Origin: Anaerolineae bacterium
GTDB lineage: Bacteria > Chloroflexota > Anaerolineae > Anaerolineales > Anaerolineaceae
Direction: 5' to 3'
Assembly: GCA_013314735.1 (NCBI GenBank)
Contig: JABUFD010000002.1
Coordinates: forward strand, 682,001 to 746,000
Length of the DNA stretch: 64,000 nt
Both the position numbers and the translations under genes were made by a program. Positions 41,009 through 49,955 of this stretch are shown piece by piece. Position 1 is the stretch's first letter, and every line of letters starts with the position of its first letter. The notes under the pieces were generated by a model, which was not told the origin of the DNA, did not search any database, and saw only the letters and a list, made by a program, of their open reading frames with translations.

Positions 41009-42015
41009 ACCCCGCCGGCGCGGTGTGGACCCTTTCGGAATATGCCCATGGCCGCTTGCAGGCGGTTTCCTTCGAATTGCTGGCGTGGGGGCGCGGCCTG
41101 GCGGATGAGCTTGGCGTTCCCCTGTGCGCGGTGGTGCTGGGAGAACACCTGCCGGACAGCACTTTGCAGGCATTGATCCACCACGGCGCAGACCTCGTGC
41201 TGGCCTTGGAACATCCCGCCCTGGCGCAATTCCTGGTGCGTCCGCAGGCGCAGGTGCTGCGCGCGCTTGTAGAACGCTACCAACCGCAGGTGTTCCTGGC
41301 GGCGGCCACCACCACCGGGCGCACCCTGATGCCGTACCTTTCGATCCTGGTGGATGCCGGCCTGACGGCGGACTGCACCGGGCTGGCGATTGACCCGGAA
41401 ACCCGCCTGCTGCTGCAAACCCGCCCGGCCATCGGCGGCAACATCATGGCCACCATCAAAACACCCGAAGCCCGTCCGCAGATGGCTACCGTACGCCCGC
41501 GTTCCAAACAGCCGCTGCCCGTCGATCCTGCCCGCAATGGTTGCATCCTGCGCCACCCGGCGGAGGGGATGGACCTGCGCGCGGATGTGGAACAGCTGGC
41601 ATTCATCCCCAATCCGGCGCAGGACGGGAGCATTGAAGAAGCCGAGGTGATCATTGCCGGGGGGCGCGCAATGAAAACCGCCACCAATTTTGCCCTGCTG
41701 CAAAAACTGGCGCAGCTGCTGGGCGGCAGCGTGGGCGCATCACGCGTGCCGGTCGATTACGGCTGGCAGCCCTACCCCCGCCAGATCGGCCTCAGCGGCA
41801 AGACGATTTCACCGCGGCTGTACATCGCCTGCGGTATCAGTGGCAGCATCCAGCACTTGGCGGGCATCCAGACCGCAGAGAAGATCATCGCCATCAACAA
41901 GGACCCCGATGCGCAAATCTTCCAGGTGGCGGACCTGGGGATTGTCGGTGACCTGTTCGAGGTGCTGCCCGCGCTGATTGAACGGCTGGAGCAGTGCCTG
42001 CCTGCCGCCGATTGA
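41005..42015 (+). CDS. etfA: Electron transfer flavoprotein alpha subunit
   Basis: A 336-aa ETF alpha subunit. The N-terminal domain (1-190) is followed by the FAD-binding C-terminal domain, with GGSVGASRVPVDYGWQPYPRQIGLSGKTISPRLYIACGISGSIQHLAG and INKDPDAQIFQVADLGIVGDL visible in order. Start codon ATG 41005 overlaps the etfB stop. It is followed 49 nt later by two sugar epimerase-like genes, which may be in the same transcript but are not obviously related in function. Confidence 0.95.
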   Translation: MNPAGAVWTLSEYAHGRLQAVSFELLAWGRGLADELGVPLCAVVLGEHLPDSTLQALIHHGADLVLALEHPALAQFLVRPQAQVLRALVERYQPQVFLAAATTTGRTLMPYLSILVDAGLTADCTGLAIDPETRLLLQTRPAIGGNIMATIKTPEARPQMATVRPRSKQPLPVDPARNGCILRHPAEGMDLRADVEQLAFIPNPAQDGSIEEAEVIIAGGRAMKTATNFALLQKLAQLLGGSVGASRVPVDYGWQPYPRQIGLSGKTISPRLYIACGISGSIQHLAGIQTAEKIIAINKDPDAQIFQVADLGIVGDLFEVLPALIERLEQCLPAAD

Positions 42016-42064
42016 CGTTTCTAACCGCGATTAATTTCATTCGCTTTCAACAGGAGATGAACTG

Positions 42065-42805
42065 ATGCAAAACTTATGCGACCGCCTTGGAATCCAGAGT
42101 TATTGTTTCCGTGTGCTGACCTCCACCGCCGAATTGCTCCAGGCCTATGCTGCCTGCGGCGTGAATCGGATTGAGCTTTTCCCCGGGCATTATGATCCCG
42201 CGGCACATACACCAGCGGAGGACCGGCTGTTCCTGCAGCAGGTTGCATCAGCCGGGATGAAGCTCTCGACCTTTGGCGTGGTGGGTCTGTACCAGGAAGC
42301 GCCCGCGCGCCGCATCTTCGAGTTTGCCTGTGAGGCCGGTTTTGATGTGATCAATGCCGACCTGGAACCACAGCACTTTGCGATGGTGGAACGGCTGTGC
42401 GAGGAATACCAGCGCAAGGTGATGGTCCACAACCACGGCCGCAAGCACCGCTGGGGACATATCCGCGCCCTGGAAACCCTGTTTGCGCAGACCTCACCCA
42501 ACGTTGGCCTGTGCCTTGATACCGCTTTGATGCTGGATGCCGGGGATGACCCCCTGCAGGCAGCCCGCCGGTTCCAGGATCGGCTGTACGGTCTGCACCT
42601 GAAGGATTATCTCTTTGACCGCGCCGGGCACGGGGTCGATGTGATCATCGGCACCGGCAACCTGGACCTCCAGGGCATGATCGATTTCCTGAAAGGCATT
42701 GATTTCGACGGCGTGCTCACGCTGGAATACGAAGGGGATCACCTCAACCCCATCCCTGCCACCAAAGAATGTGCCGACATTGTGCGCAGCGCGTGCCGGC
42801 CTTAA
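42065..42805 (+). CDS. Sugar phosphate isomerase/epimerase, first of a tandem pair
   Basis: A 246-aa TIM barrel of the xylose-isomerase-like family. It shows GIQSYCFRVLTSTAELLQAYAACG, the His-rich MVHNHGRKHRWG, GLCLDTALMLDAGDDP, GLHLKDYLFDRAGHGVDVIIGTG and TLEYEGDH, the last two marking metal-ligand positions. AGGAGATGAACTG leads into the ATG. The next gene is a clear paralogue with the same layout, so the pair comes from a local duplication. The substrate (a keto-sugar, inosose or hydroxypyruvate type) is not determined. Confidence 0.85.
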   Translation: MQNLCDRLGIQSYCFRVLTSTAELLQAYAACGVNRIELFPGHYDPAAHTPAEDRLFLQQVASAGMKLSTFGVVGLYQEAPARRIFEFACEAGFDVINADLEPQHFAMVERLCEEYQRKVMVHNHGRKHRWGHIRALETLFAQTSPNVGLCLDTALMLDAGDDPLQAARRFQDRLYGLHLKDYLFDRAGHGVDVIIGTGNLDLQGMIDFLKGIDFDGVLTLEYEGDHLNPIPATKECADIVRSACRP

Positions 42806-42842
42806 CTGATTTTTGACTACATTAAAAAAAAGGAGTGTACCC

Positions 42843-43583
42843 ATGAATTCATTATTCAACCGCCTTGGCATCCAGAGCTATTGCTTCCGCGTGTACCAGA
42901 CCCAGGAGGAACTGATCGATGCGCTTAAGGCCTGCGGGATTAACCGCATGGAGCTGTGGCCGGGCCATTACAACCCCGCCGAACGTGATGACCACAAGGA
43001 TTTTCTGCGCCGCCTGGCCAATGAAGGCATCCTCATCTCCACTTTCGGGGTGATGGGCTTTGCCGATGAGCGTGTGGCGCGCCGTTCGTTCGAGTTCGCC
43101 TGCGAAGCCGGGTTCGATACGATCAATGTCGATTTCAGCGAAAGCCAGATTCCCCTGGTGGAAGCGCTGTGCCAGGAGTATGGCAAGAAGGTCACCATCC
43201 ACAACCACGGCCGCAAGCATGCCTGGGGCCCGTTGACGGCGCTTGACCGCCTGTTCGCCAGCACCAGCCCGAATGTGGGGTTGTGCCTCGATACCGCCTG
43301 GATGCTCGACAGCGGGGAGGAACCGGTGGCGGTGGCGAAGAAATACCGCGAACGCCTGTACGGCATCCACCTGAAGGATTTCGTGTTTGACAGCGCCGGC
43401 AAACCGGAGGATGTGATCATCGGCACTGGCAACCTCAATCTGAACGGCCTGCTGCAGCTGCTGGCTGATACAGACTACAGCGGCACCCTCACCCTCGAAT
43501 ATGAAGGTGATTACAGCGACCCGATTCCTGCCACGCGCCAATGCGTGGAGGCTGTCAAAGCCGCCTGCGCACAACTCGGCTGA
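42843..43583 (+). CDS. Sugar phosphate isomerase/epimerase, second of a tandem pair
   Basis: A 246-aa paralogue of the preceding protein, sharing GIQSYCFRV, GHYNPAE, FEFACEAGFD, NHGRKHAWG, GLCLDTAWMLDSGEEP, GIHLKDFVFDS and TLEYEGDY. AAAAGGAGTG precedes the ATG at 42843. The two copies have diverged in the N-terminal loop (FRVYQTQEELIDALKACG versus FRVLTSTAELLQAYAACG), suggesting related but distinct sugars. A strong terminator lies directly after it. Confidence 0.85.
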   Translation: MNSLFNRLGIQSYCFRVYQTQEELIDALKACGINRMELWPGHYNPAERDDHKDFLRRLANEGILISTFGVMGFADERVARRSFEFACEAGFDTINVDFSESQIPLVEALCQEYGKKVTIHNHGRKHAWGPLTALDRLFASTSPNVGLCLDTAWMLDSGEEPVAVAKKYRERLYGIHLKDFVFDSAGKPEDVIIGTGNLNLNGLLQLLADTDYSGTLTLEYEGDYSDPIPATRQCVEAVKAACAQLG

Positions 43584-43599
43584 CCTGCTTGACTCCTGT

Positions 43600-43645
43600 A
43601 CGGCACTCCCAACCTGCCATCGCGGCGGTGGGAGTGCCGTTTTTT
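43600..43645 (+). terminator. Rho-independent terminator after the epimerase pair
   Basis: ACGGCACTCCCA (43600-43611) pairs with TGGGAGTGCCGT (43629-43640) over 12 bp. Six T residues follow. Confidence 0.9.
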
Positions 43646-43671
43646 GTTTGCGGCCATACGGTTGGCGCCAT

Positions 43672-44042
43672 GGGATGGCGGCAGTAAGTGTAAAAGGGTT
43701 GTATGGAATGCAAAAGTCACACCTCAGTGATGAAGATTGGGAATGATAGATGCGACACTTCTGAACCTCCATCCCGGAGGGAGGAATATGTGCCGCTTGT
43801 GTTCGTGACCTGACTGCCTCCCTCCGGGATGGGATGGCGGAAGCTTTTGTGAAAGGCTGGTTTGGAACGTAAAAGACACGCTGCGGTGGTGAAGATTGGG
43901 AATGATTGATGTTGAACTTCTGAACCTCCATCCCGGAGGGAGGGACATACGCCGCTGGTGTTCGTGACTTTCCTGCCTCCATCCGGGATGGGATGGCGGA
44001 AGAATGTGTAAAAGGTTGGTTGGGAACGTAAAAGACACGCCG
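43672..44042 (+). repeat. Tandem array of 159-bp repeat units (about 2.3 copies)
   Basis: Unit starts (GGGATGGCGG) lie at 43672, 43831 and 43990, exactly 159 bp apart, with no indels between units 1 and 2. Each full unit contains CCATCCCGGAGGGAGG and, later, CCTCC(C/A)TCCGGGATGG, able to form a long hairpin. Related diverged copies occur at 14879-15090 and 49501-49605. Both strands stay open because 159 is a multiple of three. No coding evidence was found. Confidence 0.9.
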
Positions 44043-44121
44043 CAGCTTCCTTGCGGTTCTGTGATGAACCTTTTTTTCATTTTCATGTACAATCAATACT
44101 ACCGATTGAAAGGAAGATTGC

Positions 44122-45288
44122 ATGTTGCCGGATGCCGTTCGCAAACAACGTATCATGCTGGTGATCCAGGATGCCGCCGCCCTCAAAATGGTCGGCAAAG
44201 CATCGCTGGAGCAGGCCGGCTACGATGTGCACCTGTGCCGCAGCGCGGATGATGCCCTCAAACAGGTGATGGCCTACCTGCCGCACCTCGTGATCATCGA
44301 CCACAAGCTGGCAGACCTCAGTGGACGTGACCTGATGGTGGCACTGCGGGCAGCGGGGATCGATGTGCCTTTCATCCAGCTGATGGCGGACGACAAACCC
44401 TCACAGCAATCCGCGCAGGAGATCATCCAGGCCTACCGCATGGGCGCGCGCGATGTGCTGATGAAGCCGTTCCGTGAAACCGAACTGTTCAACGTGGTCG
44501 ACCGGCTGATGGGGGAAGCGCGCGTGCGCGAAGAGCGGGAACAGCTGGAAGAAAAACTGCGCGAGGCCAATTACCGCCTGTCGCTCAACCTGCAGGATAT
44601 GCAGAGCCTGATCGATATCCAGAAAGCACTGCAATCTGCCAAAACTGAAGCCGAAGGTTTTGACCGCATCCTTGACCAGTTAATGCGGATTTCAGATGCG
44701 CACCGCGGCTGGATGCTGATCCGCGACAGCAGCAGCGAACGATTCATCCTGGCGGCCTGCCGCAATATGCCCGTCAGTATCAGCCAGCAAATCAATCAGC
44801 CGTTCATCGATAAACTCAGCCAGGCCGTGATCGAAAGTGGACGGCACTGGATGGTGAGTGGTGAGGATTTGAAAGCTGCCTCGCTGGCCCGGCTGGGTTC
44901 CACCGCGCTGGTGATGCCCATCCGCGTGCAGGATCACCTGATCGGTGTGTTAGCCCTGGCACGCAAGACCGGTGTTCAATTTGCCCGCAGTGAGATCCTG
45001 GTGATCGAAGCCATTTCTGATACCATCGCAATGGCTGTGTTGAACAGCCGCCTGTACAACGGCCTGAAAAAGCGCAACGCCAAATTGAAGAGCATCCGCG
45101 AAGAAGCCCAGGCTGCCTGTGCCGTCCAGTTGGCGCCCCTGTTGCAGGATGCCCTGATTGCCCTCGGTGAACTCGGTACTCCGCGGGTACCGCCACCGGG
45201 AAAAAATGAACGTGCCGCGCTGAAAGATGCGCGCGCCGCCCTGCAGCGCATGCGCGATATCCTCAGCGCCTTCCAGCGCGAATCCTGA
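44122..45288 (+). CDS. Response-regulator receiver plus GAF domain protein
   Basis: A 388-aa signalling protein. The N-terminal receiver (about 9-130) has phospho-accepting Asp60 in HLVIIDHKLADLSG and Lys115 in DVLMKPF. A coiled-coil (about 130-180, REEREQLEEKLREAN) leads to a GAF domain (about 185-330, MLIRDSSSERFILAACRN to LALARKTG). No output DNA-binding or catalytic domain is visible. The last 60 residues are helical. The ATG at 44122 follows AAGGAAG, about 80 nt after the 159-bp repeat array. Its partner kinase is not in the window unless it is the partial one at the right edge. Confidence 0.82.
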   Translation: MLPDAVRKQRIMLVIQDAAALKMVGKASLEQAGYDVHLCRSADDALKQVMAYLPHLVIIDHKLADLSGRDLMVALRAAGIDVPFIQLMADDKPSQQSAQEIIQAYRMGARDVLMKPFRETELFNVVDRLMGEARVREEREQLEEKLREANYRLSLNLQDMQSLIDIQKALQSAKTEAEGFDRILDQLMRISDAHRGWMLIRDSSSERFILAACRNMPVSISQQINQPFIDKLSQAVIESGRHWMVSGEDLKAASLARLGSTALVMPIRVQDHLIGVLALARKTGVQFARSEILVIEAISDTIAMAVLNSRLYNGLKKRNAKLKSIREEAQAACAVQLAPLLQDALIALGELGTPRVPPPGKNERAALKDARAALQRMRDILSAFQRES

Positions 45289-45408
45289 TCGCGATTGCAG
45301 CCTGCCTGCCGTTTGCCGCAGAACCGCAGCTGTTGGCGGAATGGCATGGAGTTTGCATCAATCACCGCACAAATCATTATATGGATTAACCTTAACAAAG
45401 TGTTTGGC

Positions 45409-45440
45409 TTGACCTTCTTTAAGGGATATGCTACTATAAT
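45409..45440 (+). promoter_or_regulatory. Candidate promoter for the LysM lipoprotein
   Basis: TTGACC at 45409-45414 is followed by TACTATAAT. TACTAT is at 17 nt and TATAAT (45435-45440) at 20 nt. The gene's ATG is 75 nt further on. Confidence 0.45.
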
Positions 45441-45514
45441 CGTGAGTTAATAGATTGGGAGTGCATTTTCCGTTTGAGAACATGGCTATAACACGCCAAC
45501 CAAGGAGAAGCAGG

Positions 45515-46168
45515 ATGAACAAAAGAATCAGTATGATCGTAGTGATAACCATGGTGGTGTTGGCTGCGTTGGTCCTCAGCAGCTGTGAACGCTCCGCCTC
45601 AAAGGCGCCGGTTGCCACCCCCACCCTCAATCTGCCGGTGACCACCCAGGCCCAATCGGTGATTGAAGCGGAAGACCTCAGCGAACAGGCCACCAAGGAA
45701 GCCGCTGAAACCGCGGAAGGTGACGTGGAAGTGATTGAGGAAGAGGCAGCGGAGGAAGAAGTGGAAGCCACCGCGGTGCCGGAACCTACCGCTACCCCCG
45801 AACCGGAAGTGCCGGAAGTGACCCGCCCCGAAACCTACGCGCTGCAAGCCGGTGAATGGCCGATCTGCATCGCGCGCCGCTTTGACCTTGACCTGGGAAG
45901 TTTCTTCTCGCTCAACGGCCTCGGCATGGACTCGCGCCCGGCCACCGGCACCGTCCTCAAAATCCCCGCTGACGGCAGCTGGAGCGTGGCTTCGTATGGT
46001 GAACGTGCCCTGAAGAGCCACCCCACTACCTACACTGTCAAAAATGGTGATACAATATATACAGTGGCGTGTCACTTCGGGGATGTCGCACCAGAACAGA
46101 TTGCTGCCGTAAACAGCCTCGAGGCGCCATACACTTTAACTGCAGGGCAAGAGCTGCAAATTCCCTGA
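45515..46168 (+). CDS. LysM-domain lipoprotein
   Basis: A 217-aa surface protein. The signal peptide ends in the lipobox LSSC (Cys24). An acidic and Pro-rich linker (about 50-105, with EEEAAEEEVEATAVPEPTAT) leads to two LysM-like repeats: YALQAGEWPICIARRFDLDL..GTVLKIP, and YTVKNGDTIYTVACHFGDVAPEQIAAVN..GQELQIP. LysM modules bind peptidoglycan or related glycans. AAGGAG lies before the ATG at 45515; the longer frame from 45455 is rejected. Followed by a 12-bp hairpin. Confidence 0.88.
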   Translation: MNKRISMIVVITMVVLAALVLSSCERSASKAPVATPTLNLPVTTQAQSVIEAEDLSEQATKEAAETAEGDVEVIEEEAAEEEVEATAVPEPTATPEPEVPEVTRPETYALQAGEWPICIARRFDLDLGSFFSLNGLGMDSRPATGTVLKIPADGSWSVASYGERALKSHPTTYTVKNGDTIYTVACHFGDVAPEQIAAVNSLEAPYTLTAGQELQIP

Positions 46169-46209
46169 TCTTTGTGCAGCTTATTCATTTCACACCTCCT
46201 TTTTTCTGC

Positions 46210-46235
46210 AGACCAGCGGGATTTCCCGCTGGTCT
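46210..46235 (+). terminator. 12-bp hairpin after the LysM lipoprotein
   Basis: AGACCAGCGGGA (46210-46221) pairs with TCCCGCTGGTCT (46224-46235) around TT. The T-run lies before the stem rather than after it, so its terminator strength is doubtful. Confidence 0.55.
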
Positions 46236-46407
46236 AGGTGGTTAACCGCACCGCCTCTGTTCCGGCATCCCTGCTGATGGGGCAGGGGGGACAGTTTTAA
46301 GTCGTCGTTCCACCAATCTATGGTATAGTATAGGCAATCCGCAGCCGCCCGCCGGCGCTGGTTGTCCTTCCGTATTTCCCGCTTTTTTTCACTCCGGAAA
46401 CCCCAGT

Positions 46408-48150
46408 ATGAACGATTCTCTTCGCGAACAATTTTTAACGAAATTCAACCAGTGCGCCCTGATCACCGAAAAGGTCGCTGTTGTCACGGATTCCGATCTA
46501 GCCACCAATATGATCGGGTCCGATCCGACCCTGGTGCTGGAACTGTGCCGTCAGATCACGGCGGAAGTGGAAGAGAAACGGTTTGTGTTCTTTGATAAGA
46601 ACGTGGAAGGCAGCCTGCACTTTACCATCGGGCGCTGCAACAACATTCTCTCCAACCTGGAAGATGCCTTACGGGCCTACACCGAAGCGCTGTTCTGCTT
46701 CCAGGGCACCGGCAATCTGGAGATGGAAGCGCGCTGCATGAGCGGTATCGGCGGTGTGTATGACAAATCCGGCGATTACACCACCTCGTACGATTACACC
46801 TATAATGCCCTCGAAAAAGCGCTCAAAACTGGCAACCGGCTGCTGGAAGCGCGCCTGATGAACGATCTCGGTTATACCCATGTGGTGCTGGGTGAGTACG
46901 AGAAAGCGATGAATTACCTTATCCCCTGTATCCAGTACCTGGAAAAAGCGGATGATACCATGCTGCTGGCGTTTGCCAAAGACAGCATTGCCCAGGCTTA
47001 TTTCGGCCTGGGTAAGATCGATGACGCGCTCACCAATGAAATTGAAGCGCTGGAACTGTCGCGCAAGGATGACCATTGGTACGGTGTGGCTTCGTTCCTC
47101 AGTTATATCGCGCTGATCTACAACGCCCGTGGGGAGGTGGAACGCGCCCTGGCCTGTGTGGATGATGCTGAAAAGCTGTCGCAGGAACGGGGCTTTGAAA
47201 TGGAAGTATGTACCGCCCGTCGTTTCCGCGGGCAGATCTTCGCCGGCATGAATCGCCCGCAGGAGGCGATTGAGGCCTTTAAAGAAGCCGCCACGATTGC
47301 CCAGAAGGTGCATGCCAACCGCACCCTGTATGAAATCTACGAGGAAATTTCCAAAATTTGCCGCCAGATGGGCGATTACCGCCAGGCACTGGAATACTAT
47401 GAACGCTTCCACAACCGCAAGGAAGCCGCCCAGCGCGAAAAGGAAAACCAGGAACGCCGTTACCGACAGGTGATGGACCAGGCCCGCATGGCACGGCGCG
47501 AGGCCGACTTGCTTCAACTGAAAAATGACCAGCTGGAAAATGAGATCAACGAGCGCAAGCTGCTCCAGCAAAAGCTGGAAACCCTTGCCAAAACCGATTC
47601 ACTGACCAACCTGCTCAACCGCCGCGCGTTTTTCACCCAGGCCGCCCTGGCCTATGAACGCGCCAACCGCAGCCAACAGGCTTTTTCCGTGATCCTGTTT
47701 GACCTGGATCATTTCAAGGAGGTCAATGACCGACACGGGCACCAGGCTGGCGACCAGATTTTGGCGAAGATCGGGCAGCGCCTGGCGCGCCACGCGCGTG
47801 AGATCGACCTGGTGTGCCGCTTTGGCGGAGAGGAATTCATCCTGCTCCTGCCCGGCATGGATATGAACACCGCCCATACTTATGCCAGGGAGATCAAAAC
47901 CCTGATCAACAAACCGATCCGCACCCAGGAAAATGAATACATCATCTATGCCAGCTTTGGGATTTCCACCTTCGATCCCGCCCATGCCGTCAGCCTCGAC
48001 CGGGTGATTGAGCAGGCCGATACCGCCATGTACACCGCCAAGGCCGAAGGGCGCAACCGGATTGTGTTCGGTGGAGAGCGCAGGTCGACCGGCGAACTGG
48101 TGATGAAGCGCGCCGGGTTGCAATCGATTTTCACCCCGCGCGGCAAATAA
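46408..48150 (+). CDS. TPR-repeat diguanylate cyclase
   Basis: A 580-aa protein with TPR repeats over about 1-370 (for example ARCMSGIGGVYDKSGDYTTS), a coiled coil near 370-400, and a C-terminal GGDEF domain. The active site is RFGGEEF (GGEEF at about 473-477), and the inhibitory RxxD site is REID, five residues before it. FDLDHFKEVNDRHGHQAGD is the substrate-binding region. It makes cyclic di-GMP, with product inhibition expected. A similar TPR-plus-GGDEF architecture occurs in many soluble sensors; the signal is unknown. Its end is 21 nt from the convergent MFS gene. Confidence 0.93.
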   Translation: MNDSLREQFLTKFNQCALITEKVAVVTDSDLATNMIGSDPTLVLELCRQITAEVEEKRFVFFDKNVEGSLHFTIGRCNNILSNLEDALRAYTEALFCFQGTGNLEMEARCMSGIGGVYDKSGDYTTSYDYTYNALEKALKTGNRLLEARLMNDLGYTHVVLGEYEKAMNYLIPCIQYLEKADDTMLLAFAKDSIAQAYFGLGKIDDALTNEIEALELSRKDDHWYGVASFLSYIALIYNARGEVERALACVDDAEKLSQERGFEMEVCTARRFRGQIFAGMNRPQEAIEAFKEAATIAQKVHANRTLYEIYEEISKICRQMGDYRQALEYYERFHNRKEAAQREKENQERRYRQVMDQARMARREADLLQLKNDQLENEINERKLLQQKLETLAKTDSLTNLLNRRAFFTQAALAYERANRSQQAFSVILFDLDHFKEVNDRHGHQAGDQILAKIGQRLARHAREIDLVCRFGGEEFILLLPGMDMNTAHTYAREIKTLINKPIRTQENEYIIYASFGISTFDPAHAVSLDRVIEQADTAMYTAKAEGRNRIVFGGERRSTGELVMKRAGLQSIFTPRGK

Positions 48151-48171
48151 ACGCACGGGCACGGCAGCCGT

Positions 48172-49398
48172 TCAACTGCTTTCGGCGGTGTTTTCTGCTG
48201 CCACGGGTACGCCGCGGGTTCTGGAAGCCAGGCCCATGAATACGATCGCCAGCACATTCACGGCCGCGGCGATGACCAGGTTCCATGAAAAATCCAGCGC
48301 GTACAGGTACGGCACCAGCAGCGCACTGACCATGCGGCCCAGGGAGAGCATGGATACGTTAGCGCCCATCATCGTTGCGCGCGCCTCCGGCATCACCTCG
48401 GATACCAGGCTGAAGGCCGCCACGATGGCGAATTCAAAGCTGAGGTAGAACAGGCTCAGGCCAAACAGCGCACCGGCCAGGCTGCGGCTGAAAAATCCCA
48501 TCCATGCCGCCGATACGATGTTGAGCAGCGCGCCGATCGCCACCGACCTGCCCTTACCGATCCGGTCAGCGGACACACCGCCGGTAAGTTCCCCCACCAG
48601 TTCCACCAATCCGATTGCCAGTGCCGTCGCCCCCAGGCCTTCGACCGACAACCCGAAACGGTCGTGGATCCAGACCCCGAATACCAGGTTAACCATCTCG
48701 TTGGCGGCCACCAGGCACAGGCTCATCAGCAGCGCAAAACGCGCCGGTCTGCTGGCCAGCACCACACCCAGGTTGCGAAAAAATCCACCTGTATTGGAAC
48801 GGGCGGGCACGTTATTGGCGTCGCGCTGTTCCCGCGGCAGCCACCGCCACAGGAATACCAGGCTTGTCGCAGTCAACACTACCAGCAGCCAGAACGGCGA
48901 GAGCCACCCCCAGCGGCGGATCAGAAAGGCGAACAGCGGCATGCCGACCACAAAGCTTAACGCCCAGCCGGTTTCGGTCACGGCCAGCGCCATGCCGCGC
49001 CGCTGGAACGGCACCTGGTCCCCCACGTAGGCCTGCATGGAGGACATGAAAAAGTACATTCCCAGGTAGATCACACCCATGGCGGCGAAGAATACCCAGT
49101 AGGTGGGAAACAGCACCACCGCCAGGTTGGCGAGGAGGCACGCCCCGATGCCGACCAGCACGCCGCGCTTGTGCCCCCACAGGTCCGCCAGTGAGGCCAG
49201 GAACGGGCTGAGGAAGCCGGTGCTGGAACGCACGATCAGGATGCTGGAGAGGGCTTTGAGGTCCACCTGCAGCCCGGCGGCAAACATCGGTAGGAACGGG
49301 TACACCATGCGCGTGGCCATGTTCAGCACCATGCGGCTGGCGGTCAGCAGCGCGATGGAACGGTTGAGGGTGCGGGAGGGGATTTGGGGAGTTGGCAT
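48172..49398 (-). CDS. Major facilitator superfamily transporter
   Basis: A 408-aa transporter with about 12 helices. Loop 2-3 is LADLWGHKRGVLVGIG and its repeat is GVSADRIGKGRSVAIG. GMALAVTETGWALSFVVGMP in helix 5 carries a motif-C-like stretch typical of drug/H+ antiporters. GAGG is visible before the ATG at 49398. It converges with the diguanylate cyclase gene. Substrate unknown. It is distinct in sequence from the MFS protein at 15164. Confidence 0.88.
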   Translation of the reverse strand: MPTPQIPSRTLNRSIALLTASRMVLNMATRMVYPFLPMFAAGLQVDLKALSSILIVRSSTGFLSPFLASLADLWGHKRGVLVGIGACLLANLAVVLFPTYWVFFAAMGVIYLGMYFFMSSMQAYVGDQVPFQRRGMALAVTETGWALSFVVGMPLFAFLIRRWGWLSPFWLLVVLTATSLVFLWRWLPREQRDANNVPARSNTGGFFRNLGVVLASRPARFALLMSLCLVAANEMVNLVFGVWIHDRFGLSVEGLGATALAIGLVELVGELTGGVSADRIGKGRSVAIGALLNIVSAAWMGFFSRSLAGALFGLSLFYLSFEFAIVAAFSLVSEVMPEARATMMGANVSMLSLGRMVSALLVPYLYALDFSWNLVIAAAVNVLAIVFMGLASRTRGVPVAAENTAESS

Positions 49399-49500
49399 GC
49401 GGCCTCGCGGATGGGGGGAATGGGAACAAGTTTAACACATTCTCCGCTTGCAGATGCCATCGTTATGGCGTGGGGCGGGTCGGTTGCGTTCCGGGCGCGC

Positions 49501-49605
49501 TGGTTAACGTTCGCCTCGCCATCCCATCCGGCAGGGCGGATGTGGGGTTACGAATACCGGTCTCCCTGGTATCGCCTTCCGGGATGGCGGTACAAAAGTT
49601 TCGCG
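49501..49605 (-). repeat. Partial copy of the dispersed repeat family
   Basis: CGCCATCCCATCC, then CTTCCGGGATGGCGGTACAA plus AAGTT, match the complement of the 159-bp units at 43672. About two thirds of a unit is present, in the same orientation as the copy at 14879. Confidence 0.55.
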
Positions 49606-49779
49606 CTGGCAAGGGATCCTGGACATCGGTTCAGAAGTGGTCTTTTGGCGATTATCCACGTTAAAGATTGCGAGACACTGGTTTTATTGCGGAGATTCGG
49701 GTGCAAGGCTTCGTACCCTATCCGGTTAGGTAAAGGAATTTGGGATTGGCTTCATATGAAAACCAATTTCTCCAATATC

Positions 49780-49809
49780 TTGCACGCAGTTTTACCCTTG
49801 TGCTATACT
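49780..49809 (+). promoter_or_regulatory. Promoter of the SNF2 helicase operon
   Basis: TTGCAC at 49780-49785 and TATACT at 49804-49809 are 18 nt apart. A leader of about 140 nt follows. The RRM gene has the same -35/-10 pair. Confidence 0.5.
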
Positions 49810-49955
49810 TAACTTGGTTAACACCTTACGTTACACTCAGTATCACAGGATGCCTTCATCATGCTGTTTTTCATGCGGAATCCGCATCCTATGCTATTGG
49901 ATTAAAATCTTTAGAGGTCCATTCGGGAATTCACGGGAATTCGAAATAAACATCT

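Larger units (their letters stand above)
49399..49955. other. 557-nt intergenic region with repeat copy and helicase promoter
   Basis: It contains a diverged copy of the dispersed repeat (49501-49605), a promoter at 49780-49809 and a leader with an ATGCGGA/TCCGCAT hairpin near 49876. No gene is supported. Confidence 0.5.

Noticed and set aside
43672-44042. Possible CRISPR array
   Set aside because: Units of 159 bp are similar along their whole length, with no short repeat and unique spacer pattern, and no cas gene is present.
42852-44198. 448-codon minus-strand frame spanning an epimerase gene and the 159-bp repeats, with repeating PSGMEVQK peptides
   Set aside because: The repeat unit is a multiple of three, so frames stay open automatically. 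The frame crosses a strong terminator and a clear plus-strand gene. A real peptide family cannot be excluded but is not supported.
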